The notes: generated by a model from the letters alone, not told the origin. A DNA stretch of 64,000 nt from Lichenibacterium ramalinae (GCF_004137085.1 NZ_QYBC01000003.1:234217-298216); one strand, 5' to 3'. Shown: positions 1 through 9,014, numbered from the stretch's first letter. Made by a program: numbers and translations.

Positions 1-1928
1 ACGGCGCCCGACAGGGCGCCCTGGACGAGGAAGCGCTGGAAGAAGAAGGCCACGAGGACCGGCGGCAGGATCGACAGGACGCTGGCGGCGAACATCGGCC
101 CGTATTCGTAGAACTGTGCCTGGCTCAGGAATCCCGAGATCACCACCGGTATAGTCTGGGCGTTGGGCGTCGAGGTCAGGATCAGGGCGAAGAGGAACTC
201 GTTCCAGCTCGCCAGGAAGCAGAAGATCGCCGCCGCGATCACGCCGGGCCGGACCACCGGCAGCAGGACGCTCCACATCATCCGGACGCGCGAGCACCCA
301 TCGATCAGCGCGGCGCGGTCGAGGCTGACGGGCACGCCTTCGAAGTAGCTTCGCATCATCCAGGCGCTCAGCGGCAGCAGGAAGCTGCAATAGGCGATGA
401 TCAGCCCGGTGCGGGTATCGATCAGCCCGAAGCCGCGGTAGATGATGAAGAAGGGCAGCACCAGGGTGAGGCCGGGCGTCATCCGGGTGAGGAGCAGGCC
501 CCATAGGCTGACGGCGAAGAACCGCGACCTGCCGTGCCGGGCGAAGGCATAGCCCGCGAAGGTGCCGAGCACGATGCAGACGAGCGACACGCAGGCCCCC
601 ACCACGATGCTGTTGATCAGGGCGAGGGGCACGCGCTGCGCCTGCACGCTGGTGGAGAAGCCACCGCTCGAGCTCGGCATCAGCACGGTCTGGAAGTTCT
701 GCAGCGTCAAGCCGCTCGGCACCACGGTGGCGGGCGTCCGGATCAGGTCGCTGGCCGGGGTGAGGCTCATCAGGATCAGCGCCAGCACCGGCAGGGCCGA
801 CCACAGGACCAGGGCCAGGACCGCGATGGCGAACCCGCCCCTGGCGAGGCCGAGCGCGACGGGCCGCGGCAGCCGCGGGCGGACCCGCGGAGGCGGCAGC
901 ACCGCCATGGGGGCGAGCGTGCGGGCGCCCGGCACGCCGCCGTCGACGGTCGGTGGCACCGGACGGGCCCCGGGGCGCGACCGGCGCGGGCCGAGGATCG
1001 CGAAATACGCGATGGCCAGCACGAAGCTCAGCGCCGTCAGGCAATACAGGATCGCGGCCCCCTGGCCGAAGCGTAGGAACTGGAACGAGGTGAGATAGCC
1101 GAGCCAGGACAGGACAGTCGTCGCGGCCCCGGGCCCGCCCCTGGTCATGATCCAGAGGATGTCGAAGGCCATCAGCGAGTTGATGGTCGCGATGATGGAG
1201 ATGAAGAGCAGGTTCGGCTTCAGCCAGGGCAGGGTGATGGCGAAGAACCGTGCCACCGGACCTGCGCCGTCGAGCATCGCGGCCTTGTGCAGGCTGCCCG
1301 GCATGGACTGCAACCCGGCGAGCAACATGAGGGCCGTCAGGGGCGCCTGGCTCCAAACGTTGGTCAGTGCGACGAGGTTCAGGGCCCTGAAGCCGTCGCC
1401 GAGCCAGGGTAGCGCCCATCCGCCGAGCCCGAGGTCGTTGAGTAGCCCGGTCAGGGCGCCGAAGTTTCCCGCATAGATGAAGGACCACAGGACCCCGACC
1501 GAGACCGGCGCCATGGCCCAGGGGACCAGCACCATGCTGCGCAGGACGCCCCGCCCGAAGAAGCGTTCGTTGAGCAGGAGCGCCATGGCGAGGCCCAGCA
1601 CGGTCGTGCCCGCCACCGAAAAGGCCGCGAAATACGCCGTCCGGCCCAACGCGGCCGCGAAGTCGGCATTGCCGGCCAGCGATGCGTAGTTGTCGAACCC
1701 GACGTAGATGAAGGTCTTGGTGATCGGGTTGGTGCGGTGCAGGCTGAGGTAAAGGCTGTAGGCCAGCGGCACGCCGACGACGGCGAGCACGATCAGCAAC
1801 GTCGGGGCGACGGCGGCATAGGCGAACAGCGGCACCCGGCCCACCCGCCCGTCGCGCTTCCGGAGGGCCGCCGGAGACCGCACGATCGACGCGCCGCGCG
1901 GAGTGCCGATATCGTCCGATACGCTCAT
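1..1928 (-). CDS. Fused MalF-MalG-type sugar ABC transporter permease (C-terminus cut by window edge)
   Basis: Inner-membrane permease of a carbohydrate (CUT1-like) ABC importer. One frame stays open from the ATG at 1928 to position 1, about 642 codons. Residues about 30-320 form a MalF-like half with an EAA loop (KAAMLDGAG, about residue 212). Residues about 350-642 form a MalG-like half with its own EAA loop (DRAALIDGCS). A proline/arginine-rich linker of about 40 residues joins them. The Met encoded at 908 would be the normal start of a separate MalG gene but is in frame with the first half (1928 minus 908 is 340 codons), and no stop lies between. The end looks only a few residues short of a usual MalG C-terminus. 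The binding protein lies just upstream on the same strand; the ATPase is probably beyond the edge. A sequencing indel that merged two genes cannot be excluded. Confidence 0.8.
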   Translation of the reverse strand, partial: MSVSDDIGTPRGASIVRSPAALRKRDGRVGRVPLFAYAAVAPTLLIVLAVVGVPLAYSLYLSLHRTNPITKTFIYVGFDNYASLAGNADFAAALGRTAYFAAFSVAGTTVLGLAMALLLNERFFGRGVLRSMVLVPWAMAPVSVGVLWSFIYAGNFGALTGLLNDLGLGGWALPWLGDGFRALNLVALTNVWSQAPLTALMLLAGLQSMPGSLHKAAMLDGAGPVARFFAITLPWLKPNLLFISIIATINSLMAFDILWIMTRGGPGAATTVLSWLGYLTSFQFLRFGQGAAILYCLTALSFVLAIAYFAILGPRRSRPGARPVPPTVDGGVPGARTLAPMAVLPPPRVRPRLPRPVALGLARGGFAIAVLALVLWSALPVLALILMSLTPASDLIRTPATVVPSGLTLQNFQTVLMPSSSGGFSTSVQAQRVPLALINSIVVGACVSLVCIVLGTFAGYAFARHGRSRFFAVSLWGLLLTRMTPGLTLVLPFFIIYRGFGLIDTRTGLIIAYCSFLLPLSAWMMRSYFEGVPVSLDRAALIDGCSRVRMMWSVLLPVVRPGVIAAAIFCFLASWNEFLFALILTSTPNAQTIPVVISGFLSQAQFYEYGPMFAASVLSILPPVLVAFFFQRFLVQGALSGA

Positions 1929-1962
1929 GCGTCGCTTCCTCGTCACGATCCTTCGAGGATCT

Positions 1963-2066
1963 GGAGCAGGATCGGCTGTCTCGGCAGCGCCTCAGCCGAT
2001 CCAGGCCGATGAGACTGCTCTCGATTCGGAGCTGGAACGAAGTCGCCGCCGGCTAAAGCGCTGCAG
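1963..2066 (-). repeat. Dispersed intergenic repeat, copy A
   Basis: About 100 bp between the binding-protein gene and the permease gene. Read on the - strand it matches copies at 58677-58775 and 63793-63896. Shared blocks in the same order are GCGCTTT, a pyrimidine-rich TTCG block, GAGAGCAGT, and a final GCCGAT. It carries no ORF. It lies inside a probable operon, so it may act in the mRNA between the two genes. Confidence 0.65.
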
Positions 2067-2098
2067 GACCGCGATGCCGTCCCGACCCGGGTCGAGCT

Positions 2099-3400
2099 TC
2101 ACTGATACTGCTTCTTCAGGTCCGCGACCTTGGTCACGAGTCTGTCGACGAGCTGGTCTGTCGAGCCATCTCCGCGAATATAATCCTGCACGTGTTGCAT
2201 CATGAACAGGTCCCATTCGGAGAACCAGATCATCTTGGCGACTTTTCGGGACGTGCCGAGCGACAATTGCTTGTTGGAGATATCGACGTCGCGCCACTTC
2301 GAGAAGCTCGACACGATATCTGGATCGGACATGACCTCCTTGTATCCGGACCCCAGGCCGAAATCCAGCGCCCATCGCTTGATGACGTGGTACTGGCCAT
2401 CCTTGGCCTTGCCCCCGAAGAAGCGGACCAGGTTCCAGGTGCGGTCCACGTCGACGGGTTGCTTGCCCATCACGTAGGCGGCGGTCCAGGCGAAGGTCGA
2501 ATGCGTCTTGAACGGCATCAGCGCGTTCTTGACCTTGCCGGCGATCTTGGACAGCTTCGGGTCGTTGACGACCTTCTGGTCGTAGTCGTGGAGGACCATG
2601 AAGGTGTGGCGACCCGAACAATAGCTCGGAACACCTTCGTCGGGCATGGTCATGATGTCGGCGGCGACGAGTTGCTCTTTGTACAGCGTTCGGTGGAACT
2701 CCAGCACCTTGCGAAAGGCCGCGTCCGGGACGAGGTCGTAGTTGGCGTCGAAGACCGGTGCCCCTTCGGCATACCAGCAGGCGAAGATGCTCCACGACAG
2801 CTCCGACCACTTCTGCCCCCAGGCACTGTTGTAGGGAGCTTCGGAAACGCCGTCCTTCTTCAGCTTGCGGCAGGCGTCGAGCAGAGCGTCGGCACTGTCG
2901 GGAACGCCCACGCCGGCCTTCGAAAGCTGCGCCTCGTCGTAGATGAAAGCATTGTGCCCGGCATAATACGGCAACCCCATGAGCTTGCCGTCGGGCAAGG
3001 ACAGCGAGGTCACGCTGACCGGGAACATGCCGGCCTTGATGCTCTCGAGATCCGGCAATCCCTCGAGATCGCGCGTCCAATCCGCCGTGTGCCAGCGGGC
3101 GAGGTGGTCCTCCTCCGAATACATCATGTCGATATGCTGGCCGCCGGTGAGCTTCGTCTCGACGACGGGATGATAGTCCCCCGACACGAGTTCATAGGTG
3201 ACGTTTTCGTCGTAGAGTTTCTTGAAAGTCTCGACGTTTTCGGAGACGATCTGTGGCTGATATTGCCATCCGATGAAGGTCAGGGGTGTCGCAGGGGCTG
3301 CCGACGCGGGACGTCCGGCGAGCGTGACGGCGGACATGGCGGCCGCGCCCTTCAGGACATTACGACGAGACATCCAGTACTGCTGAAGCGGCGTCATCAT
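2099..3400 (-). CDS. Sugar-type ABC transporter substrate-binding protein (Tat-exported)
   Basis: Periplasmic solute-binding protein of the MalE/SBP_bac_1 type, 433 aa, feeding the fused permease encoded just downstream. The N-terminus has a twin-arginine signal (SRRNVLKGAAAMSAV) cut after an ASA-type site, so it is probably exported folded. The mature part has the usual layout of the family (GLPYYAGHNAFIYDEA near residue 150; FAWTAAYVMGKQ near residue 315). The double ATG at 3400 was chosen because GGGAG lies about 8 bases upstream; the frame is open further but without family similarity. A 170-bp gap holding a repeat copy separates it from the permease. The ligand cannot be read from the sequence; the neighbouring RpiR regulator favours a sugar or sugar phosphate. 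Confidence 0.85.
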   Translation of the reverse strand: MMTPLQQYWMSRRNVLKGAAAMSAVTLAGRPASAAPATPLTFIGWQYQPQIVSENVETFKKLYDENVTYELVSGDYHPVVETKLTGGQHIDMMYSEEDHLARWHTADWTRDLEGLPDLESIKAGMFPVSVTSLSLPDGKLMGLPYYAGHNAFIYDEAQLSKAGVGVPDSADALLDACRKLKKDGVSEAPYNSAWGQKWSELSWSIFACWYAEGAPVFDANYDLVPDAAFRKVLEFHRTLYKEQLVAADIMTMPDEGVPSYCSGRHTFMVLHDYDQKVVNDPKLSKIAGKVKNALMPFKTHSTFAWTAAYVMGKQPVDVDRTWNLVRFFGGKAKDGQYHVIKRWALDFGLGSGYKEVMSDPDIVSSFSKWRDVDISNKQLSLGTSRKVAKMIWFSEWDLFMMQHVQDYIRGDGSTDQLVDRLVTKVADLKKQYQ

Positions 3401-3573
3401 GTCCGGGCTCCCGTCCCGCCCTGCAGGCCGTTCGTCGTCTTCGAGGACGTACCGCCCGTCTCGACTGCTCCGGAGCAGCGCGGGCGGCGGCAAGTCTTCG
3501 CAAGGCGGCCCGAACGGCCGGGCTCTTCACGGATGATGGACCGATCGTGCTTCACCTGCCAAGGGCATTTTTC

Positions 3574-3588
3574 TTTTTGGATCAAAAA
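3574..3588. promoter_or_regulatory. AT-rich palindrome, candidate RpiR operator
   Basis: Perfect inverted repeat TTTTTG-GAT-CAAAAA in the 278-bp gap between the RpiR regulator gene and the start of the binding-protein gene. It sits about 175 bases upstream of that start, inside an AT-rich patch in an otherwise GC-rich region. RpiR/MurR operators are typically AT-rich palindromes, so the neighbouring regulator is the natural candidate to bind it. This is inferred from position and symmetry only. Confidence 0.4.
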
Positions 3589-3678
3589 ATTTTCGAGACA
3601 TCCAGAACATGCTGCAACAGGATGCAGATAACCATTCTTTTGATCGTGGAATCGACAAATGCCGAAGCGGGCATCACC

Positions 3679-4599
3679 TCAATCCGACACCGGTTGCGTG
3701 TCATCGACATCGCGAAAGGTCGTGAACTGCTGCTTGATGCGGCGCAGCTTGTCCTGCGCTTGCGCGGTGCTGCGGATCGCGGCCCCGTAGGCGAGCATGT
3801 CGACGACGGTCAGGAACGCGTAGCGCAAGCTCGTCGGCCCGAGCACATCGCCGTCATCGACCACCGCCAGGGCGAGCGGGACCGCGACGGTCCTCGCCAG
3901 TGGCGTGCCGACGACCGTCAGCCCGATCGTGACGGCGCCGTAGTCGGCCGCGATGCGGGCCGCCCGGATCAGTTCGGCGTTGTTGCCGCTGAGCGAGGAG
4001 CAGAACACGATGTCGCCGCGCTCCACGGTCGCGGCGAGCATCATCTGCATCTGATGGTCGGAACTCGTGCTGATCCTCAGGCCCAGGCGGAAGAGGCGGT
4101 TGTGGACCTCCTCGACGAGCCAGCTCGACACCCCGCCGCTGCCGAAGGCGTAGATCATGCGGCTATGCGTGAGGAGGTCGATGGCCCGGTCGAGCATGCC
4201 GACGTCGACGGTCCGCTGCGCTTCGAGGATCGCCCTCTGGGCCCGCATCACAACGCGCTCGCTGACCTCGGCGAGGGTCGCGGGCGGCGTCGCGGGTTCG
4301 AGATACCGCGCGCCGACCCTCATGCTGCTCATGACTTTCAGCTTGAGGTCGCGCAGGCCGTCGCAGCCGACGATCCTGCTGAAACGCGTGATCGTCGGGG
4401 CGGAAACGCCGAGCCATGGCACGAGCTCTTCTATCGATTTTTCCACGAACACCCTCGGATAATGCAGGATCGCCCTGGCGATCTTGGCATGCGAGCGCGA
4501 CAGCTCGCCTTCGTGGTCGAGGATGTGCCCGAGGACGTCGTGCGAGGGCCACTGCGGACCATCGCTCGAGGACGACGCGGCGCCGCCGGGATGTTTCAC
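3679..4599 (-). CDS. MurR/RpiR family transcriptional regulator (HTH + SIS domain)
   Basis: DNA-binding regulator of about 306 aa. The N-terminal HTH_6 region (about residues 25-95) contains the helix-turn-helix around LGVSAPTITRFSRIVGC. The C-terminal SIS phosphosugar-binding fold (about residues 135-270) has the glycine/serine-rich loops FGSGGVSSW and CSSLSGNN. The family senses sugar phosphates and controls sugar or amino-sugar uptake, which fits the importer encoded just downstream on the same strand. The GTG at 4599 is preferred because GGAG lies 8 bases upstream; an ATG at 4755 is in frame but would overlap the IclR gene and add 52 residues unlike the family. Confidence 0.85.
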   Translation of the reverse strand: MKHPGGAASSSSDGPQWPSHDVLGHILDHEGELSRSHAKIARAILHYPRVFVEKSIEELVPWLGVSAPTITRFSRIVGCDGLRDLKLKVMSSMRVGARYLEPATPPATLAEVSERVVMRAQRAILEAQRTVDVGMLDRAIDLLTHSRMIYAFGSGGVSSWLVEEVHNRLFRLGLRISTSSDHQMQMMLAATVERGDIVFCSSLSGNNAELIRAARIAADYGAVTIGLTVVGTPLARTVAVPLALAVVDDGDVLGPTSLRYAFLTVVDMLAYGAAIRSTAQAQDKLRRIKQQFTTFRDVDDTQPVSD

Positions 4600-4723
4600 G
4601 TGTGGTTCTCCATCGCCTTCGCCCCGTTCACATGTCAGGCCGAAGTGGCCGCTCGACGGATTTAGCACGGACACATTCCGTCGCGGCCTCGCGTCTTGAC
4701 CAGCGGTCCCTAAGGGCCCGGTC

Positions 4724-5479
4724 TCAGCGCATTCCAAGGCTGTCCTCAATGGCACTTCGACATCGGGTCAGCGCTCCCCAAAGGGCGTCACTGTCCCGGA
4801 CGAAGCGGAGCGCCGGGGCGACGATCGACAGTCCATATCGCTCTGCTGTGCCGGTTCGCAGCGTCGTTCCGAGGGCGCAAACCCCTTCGGCGTGTTCTTC
4901 CTGATCACGGGCGAAGCCCGATGTCCTGACGGTGTCGAGCTGTTCCAGCAAGGCTGGCAGGCGGGTGATCGTGCGAGCCGTGCGGCGCTCGAGCGTGCTC
5001 CCCACGACCACCTCCACGGCCGCATCGTCGAGATCCGCCAGGAGCGCCTTGCCGTGGGCCGTGCAATGCAGCGGCAGCGCGGCGCCTACCGACGATACCA
5101 CCCGGAGCTCCTGGTCCGAGGCATACTGCTCCACCAGGATGGCGTGCTCCCCCCGAACGACGGACAGGTGCACGGTTTCGCGGGTGGCGCGTCCAGCGGC
5201 TTCGAGATGGGGGCGGCTCAGGGCGACGACATCGGTGTGGGCCGAGGCGGCGAGCCTCGCCAGCGCAGGGCCGAGCCGTACGCCACTTGCCCCCGCGACC
5301 ACGAGCTGCTGCGCTTCGAGAGCGCTGACGATGCGCTGCACCGTGGAGCGCGGCAGGTCGGCGTTCCGGGCAATCTGGGCCAAGCTCAGCCCTTGGTCCT
5401 GTCCTTCCAGTGCGCGCAATACCGCAGCGGCGCGGGCGATCACCTGCTTGCCGGACGGCCCGTCTCCATCGTCCGCCAT
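4724..5479 (-). CDS. IclR family transcriptional regulator
   Basis: Regulator of 251 aa with the IclR layout: an N-terminal winged helix (residues about 12-70; recognition helix LPRSTVQRIVSAL) and a C-terminal effector-binding GAF-like domain (about 75-245; HCTAHGKALLA, then FARDQEEHAEGVCALG). It reads in the same direction as the RpiR gene, 124 bp upstream of it. No catabolic gene lies beside it except the sugar importer, so its regulon is unclear. A short palindrome CACCG-AAC-CGGTG at 5549-5561, 70 bases upstream of the start, could be its own operator. Confidence 0.85.
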   Translation of the reverse strand: MADDGDGPSGKQVIARAAAVLRALEGQDQGLSLAQIARNADLPRSTVQRIVSALEAQQLVVAGASGVRLGPALARLAASAHTDVVALSRPHLEAAGRATRETVHLSVVRGEHAILVEQYASDQELRVVSSVGAALPLHCTAHGKALLADLDDAAVEVVVGSTLERRTARTITRLPALLEQLDTVRTSGFARDQEEHAEGVCALGTTLRTGTAERYGLSIVAPALRFVRDSDALWGALTRCRSAIEDSLGMR

Positions 5480-5938
5480 CGCGGTTCCTCCTCATTGGAG
5501 CCGTTTACGCAGGTCCACAGCGTTTGCACAACTGACCGGACAGTGATACACCGAACCGGTGAGCGGGTGAGTCGGTCGGGCGCCTGCCGACACTCATTGA
5601 GGAGAATCCTTTGATGACCAGTGCGGCCCTTCCAAGCGACCCGTCTCGGGAGCAATGCGGTCAGCCGGCCTGGCCGTGGCAGCCGGACCGGTCTCGACGC
5701 AGTGAAATGCCGCGTCGGCGACGGCCAATCACCCCTACGCCCGAGCCACGCATCGTGGGGCTGGAAGAGTAGGTGAGTGTCCACGCCGTCATTGGTCACC
5801 TAGCGAAAACATCCGCGGCGACCTGTACGCCTGCGAGATGTCCGTTCTATCCAACACCGGCGAGCGCCGCATATCGATCTGTTTGGGTCGACGTCGCTAG
5901 TGATGCTGTTTCAAGACACTGAATGAGGTACTACCTTG
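5480..5938. other. Gap between the IclR gene and the Kelch gene
   Basis: 459 bp without a convincing long gene. It holds the presumed promoter of the IclR gene at its left end, one short ORF with a good ribosome-binding site (5614-5772, listed separately), and the leader of the Kelch gene at its right end. I see no tRNA, insertion sequence or clear remnant of a known protein. Confidence 0.5.
5614..5772 (+). CDS. Possible small ORF with strong ribosome-binding site, unknown
   Basis: 52 codons starting MTSAALPSDPSREQ, with GGAG 9 bases upstream of the ATG. The product is proline- and arginine-rich, with no membrane segment and no recognised domain. It reads away from the IclR gene at the position where a regulated catabolic gene would be expected. 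It could be a real small protein, or the 5' remnant of a deleted target gene that kept its ribosome-binding site. I cannot tell these apart from the sequence. Confidence 0.25.
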   Translation: MTSAALPSDPSREQCGQPAWPWQPDRSRRSEMPRRRRPITPTPEPRIVGLEE

Positions 5939-6985
5939 ATGCACCGATTCTCGAAGATGTTCACCGTCGGTGCCGTTGCCAACTTCATCATGGTCACGAC
6001 AGCGATAACGGCTTTTGCCGATGGCACTTGGAGCAAAGCGGCACCGTTTCCTGAGCCGGCCGAGGAGGTTCTGGGATCCGCAGCCAATGGAAAGATCTAT
6101 GTTTTCGCTGGTTTGATACCTCACTGGAGGCCGAAGGGGCTTGTCTACGAGTTCAACCCCGTCGACGATACCTGGACCAAGAAAAAGCAGATGGCGCTTC
6201 CGTCCCATCACGTTGCCTTCACGCAGTTAGGCGGAAAGATTTACGCGTTCGGCGGTTTCGTCCTGCCGAAAGTCGGACAACCATCCTGGGTTCCCATCAA
6301 CAACGCCTGGAGATATGACCCGACCGACGACACTTGGACGGCTCTAGCTCCTATGCCGACCAGCCGTGGTGCTGCCGCAGCTGCAGCGGCCAACGGTAAA
6401 ATCTATGTTGTGGGCGGTGTCGTCACCCCGTCGGGCAGCAACGTGACTGCCGTGTCGCCGGATCAGCCACATTCGTCAGTCGGTACTCTGGAAGAGTACG
6501 ACCCGATCTCCGATACGTGGAAGGAACTCCGGCCGATGCCAACGGCGCGCAACCATCTGCTCTTGGGCGCGGTCGATGGCAAGCTATACGCAATTGGCGG
6601 AAGACTGAGTTCGGCCTTCATTGGGCTGGCTAGTGACACCAGCGTCGTGGAAGAATATGACCCAGCCAAGGACCTGTGGAGGGTGCGGGCTCGTATGCCT
6701 ACAGAACGAAGCTCTTTGGCTGGCGGCGTTGTCAACGGCAAGATTTACGTTGCGGGAGGTGAGTTTCAGGATGCTCGCATGAGCGCGACCTTTCGCGCGT
6801 TCGAATCCTATGACCCCGCGAAGAATGCTTGGACGACACTCCCGTCGATGGCGGTCGCCAGGCATGGAATGGCCGGGGGCGTCGTGGGAGATACACTCCA
6901 CTTCGTCAGTGGAGACGTGCAATCGTCTGGAACCGGACTGGATGTCAGTTCTCCATCCCATGACGTGTTCACCGTCGATCACTGA
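5939..6985 (+). CDS. Exported Kelch-repeat beta-propeller protein
   Basis: 348 aa with a Sec signal peptide (hydrophobic core VGAVANFIMVTT, cut near AFA-DG) followed by about six Kelch blades. Each blade shows the family pattern NGKIYV-GG, then YDP-x-x-DTW, then MPT-R, at intervals of about 50-60 residues. Six blades would close one propeller. Kelch propellers of this kind are usually extracytoplasmic binding modules, sometimes enzymes; no catalytic signature is visible. GAGG at 5925-5928 would suit either the TTG at 5936 or the ATG at 5939; the ATG was chosen. Codon use is clearly less GC-rich than in the neighbours, and gene-poor stretches lie on both sides, so it was probably acquired by transfer. 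Confidence 0.85.
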   Translation: MHRFSKMFTVGAVANFIMVTTAITAFADGTWSKAAPFPEPAEEVLGSAANGKIYVFAGLIPHWRPKGLVYEFNPVDDTWTKKKQMALPSHHVAFTQLGGKIYAFGGFVLPKVGQPSWVPINNAWRYDPTDDTWTALAPMPTSRGAAAAAAANGKIYVVGGVVTPSGSNVTAVSPDQPHSSVGTLEEYDPISDTWKELRPMPTARNHLLLGAVDGKLYAIGGRLSSAFIGLASDTSVVEEYDPAKDLWRVRARMPTERSSLAGGVVNGKIYVAGGEFQDARMSATFRAFESYDPAKNAWTTLPSMAVARHGMAGGVVGDTLHFVSGDVQSSGTGLDVSSPSHDVFTVDH

Positions 6986-7753
6986 GTTGACCGGCCCTTG
7001 GAGGTGGTCCGGCGTCGATACCGAGGATGCCGGCGCTTAGCGCGACCTCGCCCATCGACCAGGACGGTTCGTGCTGAGTCGGTGATCGCGACCTGAGATC
7101 CTTGGAGAGCGCAGGGCTTGGCTGCTGAAGTCGATCCGAGATCGTCAGTCGAGGGTCGCCATGACGGGTACGATGGCCAGGGCGGCCGTACGGGCCAGGA
7201 CGTCGGGTGAAAGAAGCTCAACGCCATGTGCGCGGGCGTCGACGTCAGTCAGGGCGCTTTCGCCTTCGGCGCATGCGCTCCAGTTCCGCTAGCGCGCTCG
7301 GTTCGATCGGTGTGTGCCGCAGACGCGCCGCTCTTCCGGTTCGCTTTGGGTTGCAGGACCGCCTTCTTCGAAGGCGAACCGGCCATCGACCGCCTGTGAA
7401 GGGGCACTGCCCCATCCGTGTTCGACCGCTTCCGGGCGGATCACCCTCGATGCCCACTGGCGTCATCGGGTCGACAGCAGCCGATCTCGAGGCTCGGTGA
7501 GCGATGGGGTCGAGTCGACTGCTGGCCCGGCAACCGGACATCGACACACCGCCCGAACAGCCCCGCGCAGAACATGCGTGGGGCAGAACGCGTTTCGATG
7601 CTCCTGCATTGCCCAAGGGCCCGTCTCAACCCGGGTGCGGCCGCCCGACCTTCCCACTCGCGACAGGACCCGCGGAGGCTGGCATCTGGATCGCGCAGCT
7701 GTAAGATCCAGGCGAAGCGTGGCGGACGGGTCGGGCGCGGTGCGGGAGGATGG
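6986..7753. other. Gene-poor stretch downstream of the Kelch gene
   Basis: 768 bp with only short, overlapping frames that do not look like proteins. It contains a divergent copy of the dispersed repeat (7251-7312). The right end, including GGGAGG at 7744-7749, is the leader of the amidohydrolase gene. I see no insertion sequence or RNA gene. Confidence 0.5.
7251..7312 (+). repeat. Dispersed intergenic repeat, divergent partial copy D
   Basis: The stretch GCGCTTTCGCCTTCGGCG followed by GCGCTCCAGTTCCG and a TCGGTTCGATCGG block aligns in order with copy B at 58677-58775. It is shorter and more diverged than the other copies and lacks a clear match to their last third. It is non-coding. Confidence 0.45.
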
Positions 7754-9004
7754 ATGACGGGTCCTGCGATTCAGATCGATGCCGCCGAGGTGGAGCGCCT
7801 CGTGCTGGAACTCGGCGCCATCGGTGCCTGGGGCGGCACGGGGGTCTGGCGGCCCGTCTATACGCCCGCCTGGGTCGCGGCGGCCGACCGCTTCGCGGCG
7901 TGGTGCGGCGAGGCCGGGCTGGCGGTGCACCGCGATGCGGTGGGCAATGTTTGGGGACGGCTCGACGGGCGCGAGGGCGGCGACGCGATCGTGTCGGGCT
8001 CCCACCTCGACACGCAGTGCCCGGGCGGGCGCTACGACGGCGCCCTCGGCGCCATCGCGGCACTGCTGGCGGTCCGGGCGTTGAAGGAGCGCTTCGGCCT
8101 CCCGAAACGGCCCCTCGACGTCCTGGCACTCTGCGAGGAGGAGGGGAGCCGCTTCCCCACGGCCGGCTTCTGGGGGTCGAGCGCCATCGTGGGCCGCGTC
8201 GGGCCGGCAGAGGCCGACACCATGGTGGGCAGCGGCGGCGAGACGATGGCCGAGGCCATGCGGGCGATCGGGCTCGATCCTGCGCGGATCGCCGAAGCGC
8301 GCCGCACCGACATCGCGGCTTTCGTCGAACTGCACATCGAGCAGGGCCCCATCCTGGAGCAGGCCGGCCTGCCGGTGGCCATCGTCGACGCCATCACGGG
8401 CATGCGCCACACCGAGATCGTGCTGACGGGCGTCGCCAACCATGCCGGCGCCTTCCCGATGGATCTGCGGCAGGACCCCATGGCGGGCTTCGCCGAGATC
8501 GCCGCCGGGGTGGTGGCGACCGCGCACCGGATGGGCCGGCCCGCCGTCACGACGGTCGGCCGCGTCGCCGTGGACCCCAACGCCCCGGCCATCATCCCCC
8601 GCGCCGTGACCTTCACGATCGATGCCCGCCATCCCGATCCCGCCGCCCGCGACAGGCTCTATGCTCTGCATGACGGGCTGATCCGCGAGGTGGCGGCGCG
8701 GCGAGGCCTCGGCGTCGAGAGTCGCGTCCTCTTCGACCATCCGCCCTGTCCATCCGAGCCGGACCTCGTCGCGCTGCTCGAGCGCGGCGCCGCCGCGCAG
8801 GGCGTTCCGACGCTGCGCATGGCCAGCGGCGCCGCCCACGACACGCAGCAGATGGCCGCCGTGGCGCGGCGGGTCGCCATGGTCTTCGTGCGCAGCCGGG
8901 ACGGGCGCAGCCACACGCCGGAGGAGTTCTCCAGCGTCGCCGACATGGTGGCGGGTATCCGGGTCCTCGCCGCGGGCCTCTACGCACTGGCCTACGAGCC
9001 CTGA
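7754..9004 (+). CDS. M20-family amidohydrolase (allantoate amidohydrolase / N-carbamoyl-amino-acid hydrolase type)
   Basis: Cytosolic zinc amidase of 416 aa that cleaves N-carbamoyl or ureido groups. Metal ligands typical of the family are visible: His and Asp in GSHLDTQCPGGRYDGALG (about residues 78-95), the Glu pair in CEEEGSRF (about 128), His in ELHIEQGP (about 194), and His in SGAAHDTQQ near residue 360. The dimerisation domain starts near GVANHAGAFPMDLRQD. The ATG at 7754 has GGGAGG just upstream; a longer open frame from 7418 has no family similarity. It lies 10 bp before hyuA. Beside hydantoinase A/B it would hydrolyse the N-carbamoyl product; beside allantoinase it could take allantoate. 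Sequence alone does not decide between them. Confidence 0.88.
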   Translation: MTGPAIQIDAAEVERLVLELGAIGAWGGTGVWRPVYTPAWVAAADRFAAWCGEAGLAVHRDAVGNVWGRLDGREGGDAIVSGSHLDTQCPGGRYDGALGAIAALLAVRALKERFGLPKRPLDVLALCEEEGSRFPTAGFWGSSAIVGRVGPAEADTMVGSGGETMAEAMRAIGLDPARIAEARRTDIAAFVELHIEQGPILEQAGLPVAIVDAITGMRHTEIVLTGVANHAGAFPMDLRQDPMAGFAEIAAGVVATAHRMGRPAVTTVGRVAVDPNAPAIIPRAVTFTIDARHPDPAARDRLYALHDGLIREVAARRGLGVESRVLFDHPPCPSEPDLVALLERGAAAQGVPTLRMASGAAHDTQQMAAVARRVAMVFVRSRDGRSHTPEEFSSVADMVAGIRVLAAGLYALAYEP

Positions 9005-9014
9005 GGAGCGGACG

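Noticed and set aside
2192..3631. A 479-codon + strand frame opposite the sugar-binding protein gene
   Set aside because: Composition is typical of antisense shadow; the - strand frame has a Tat signal and family motifs.
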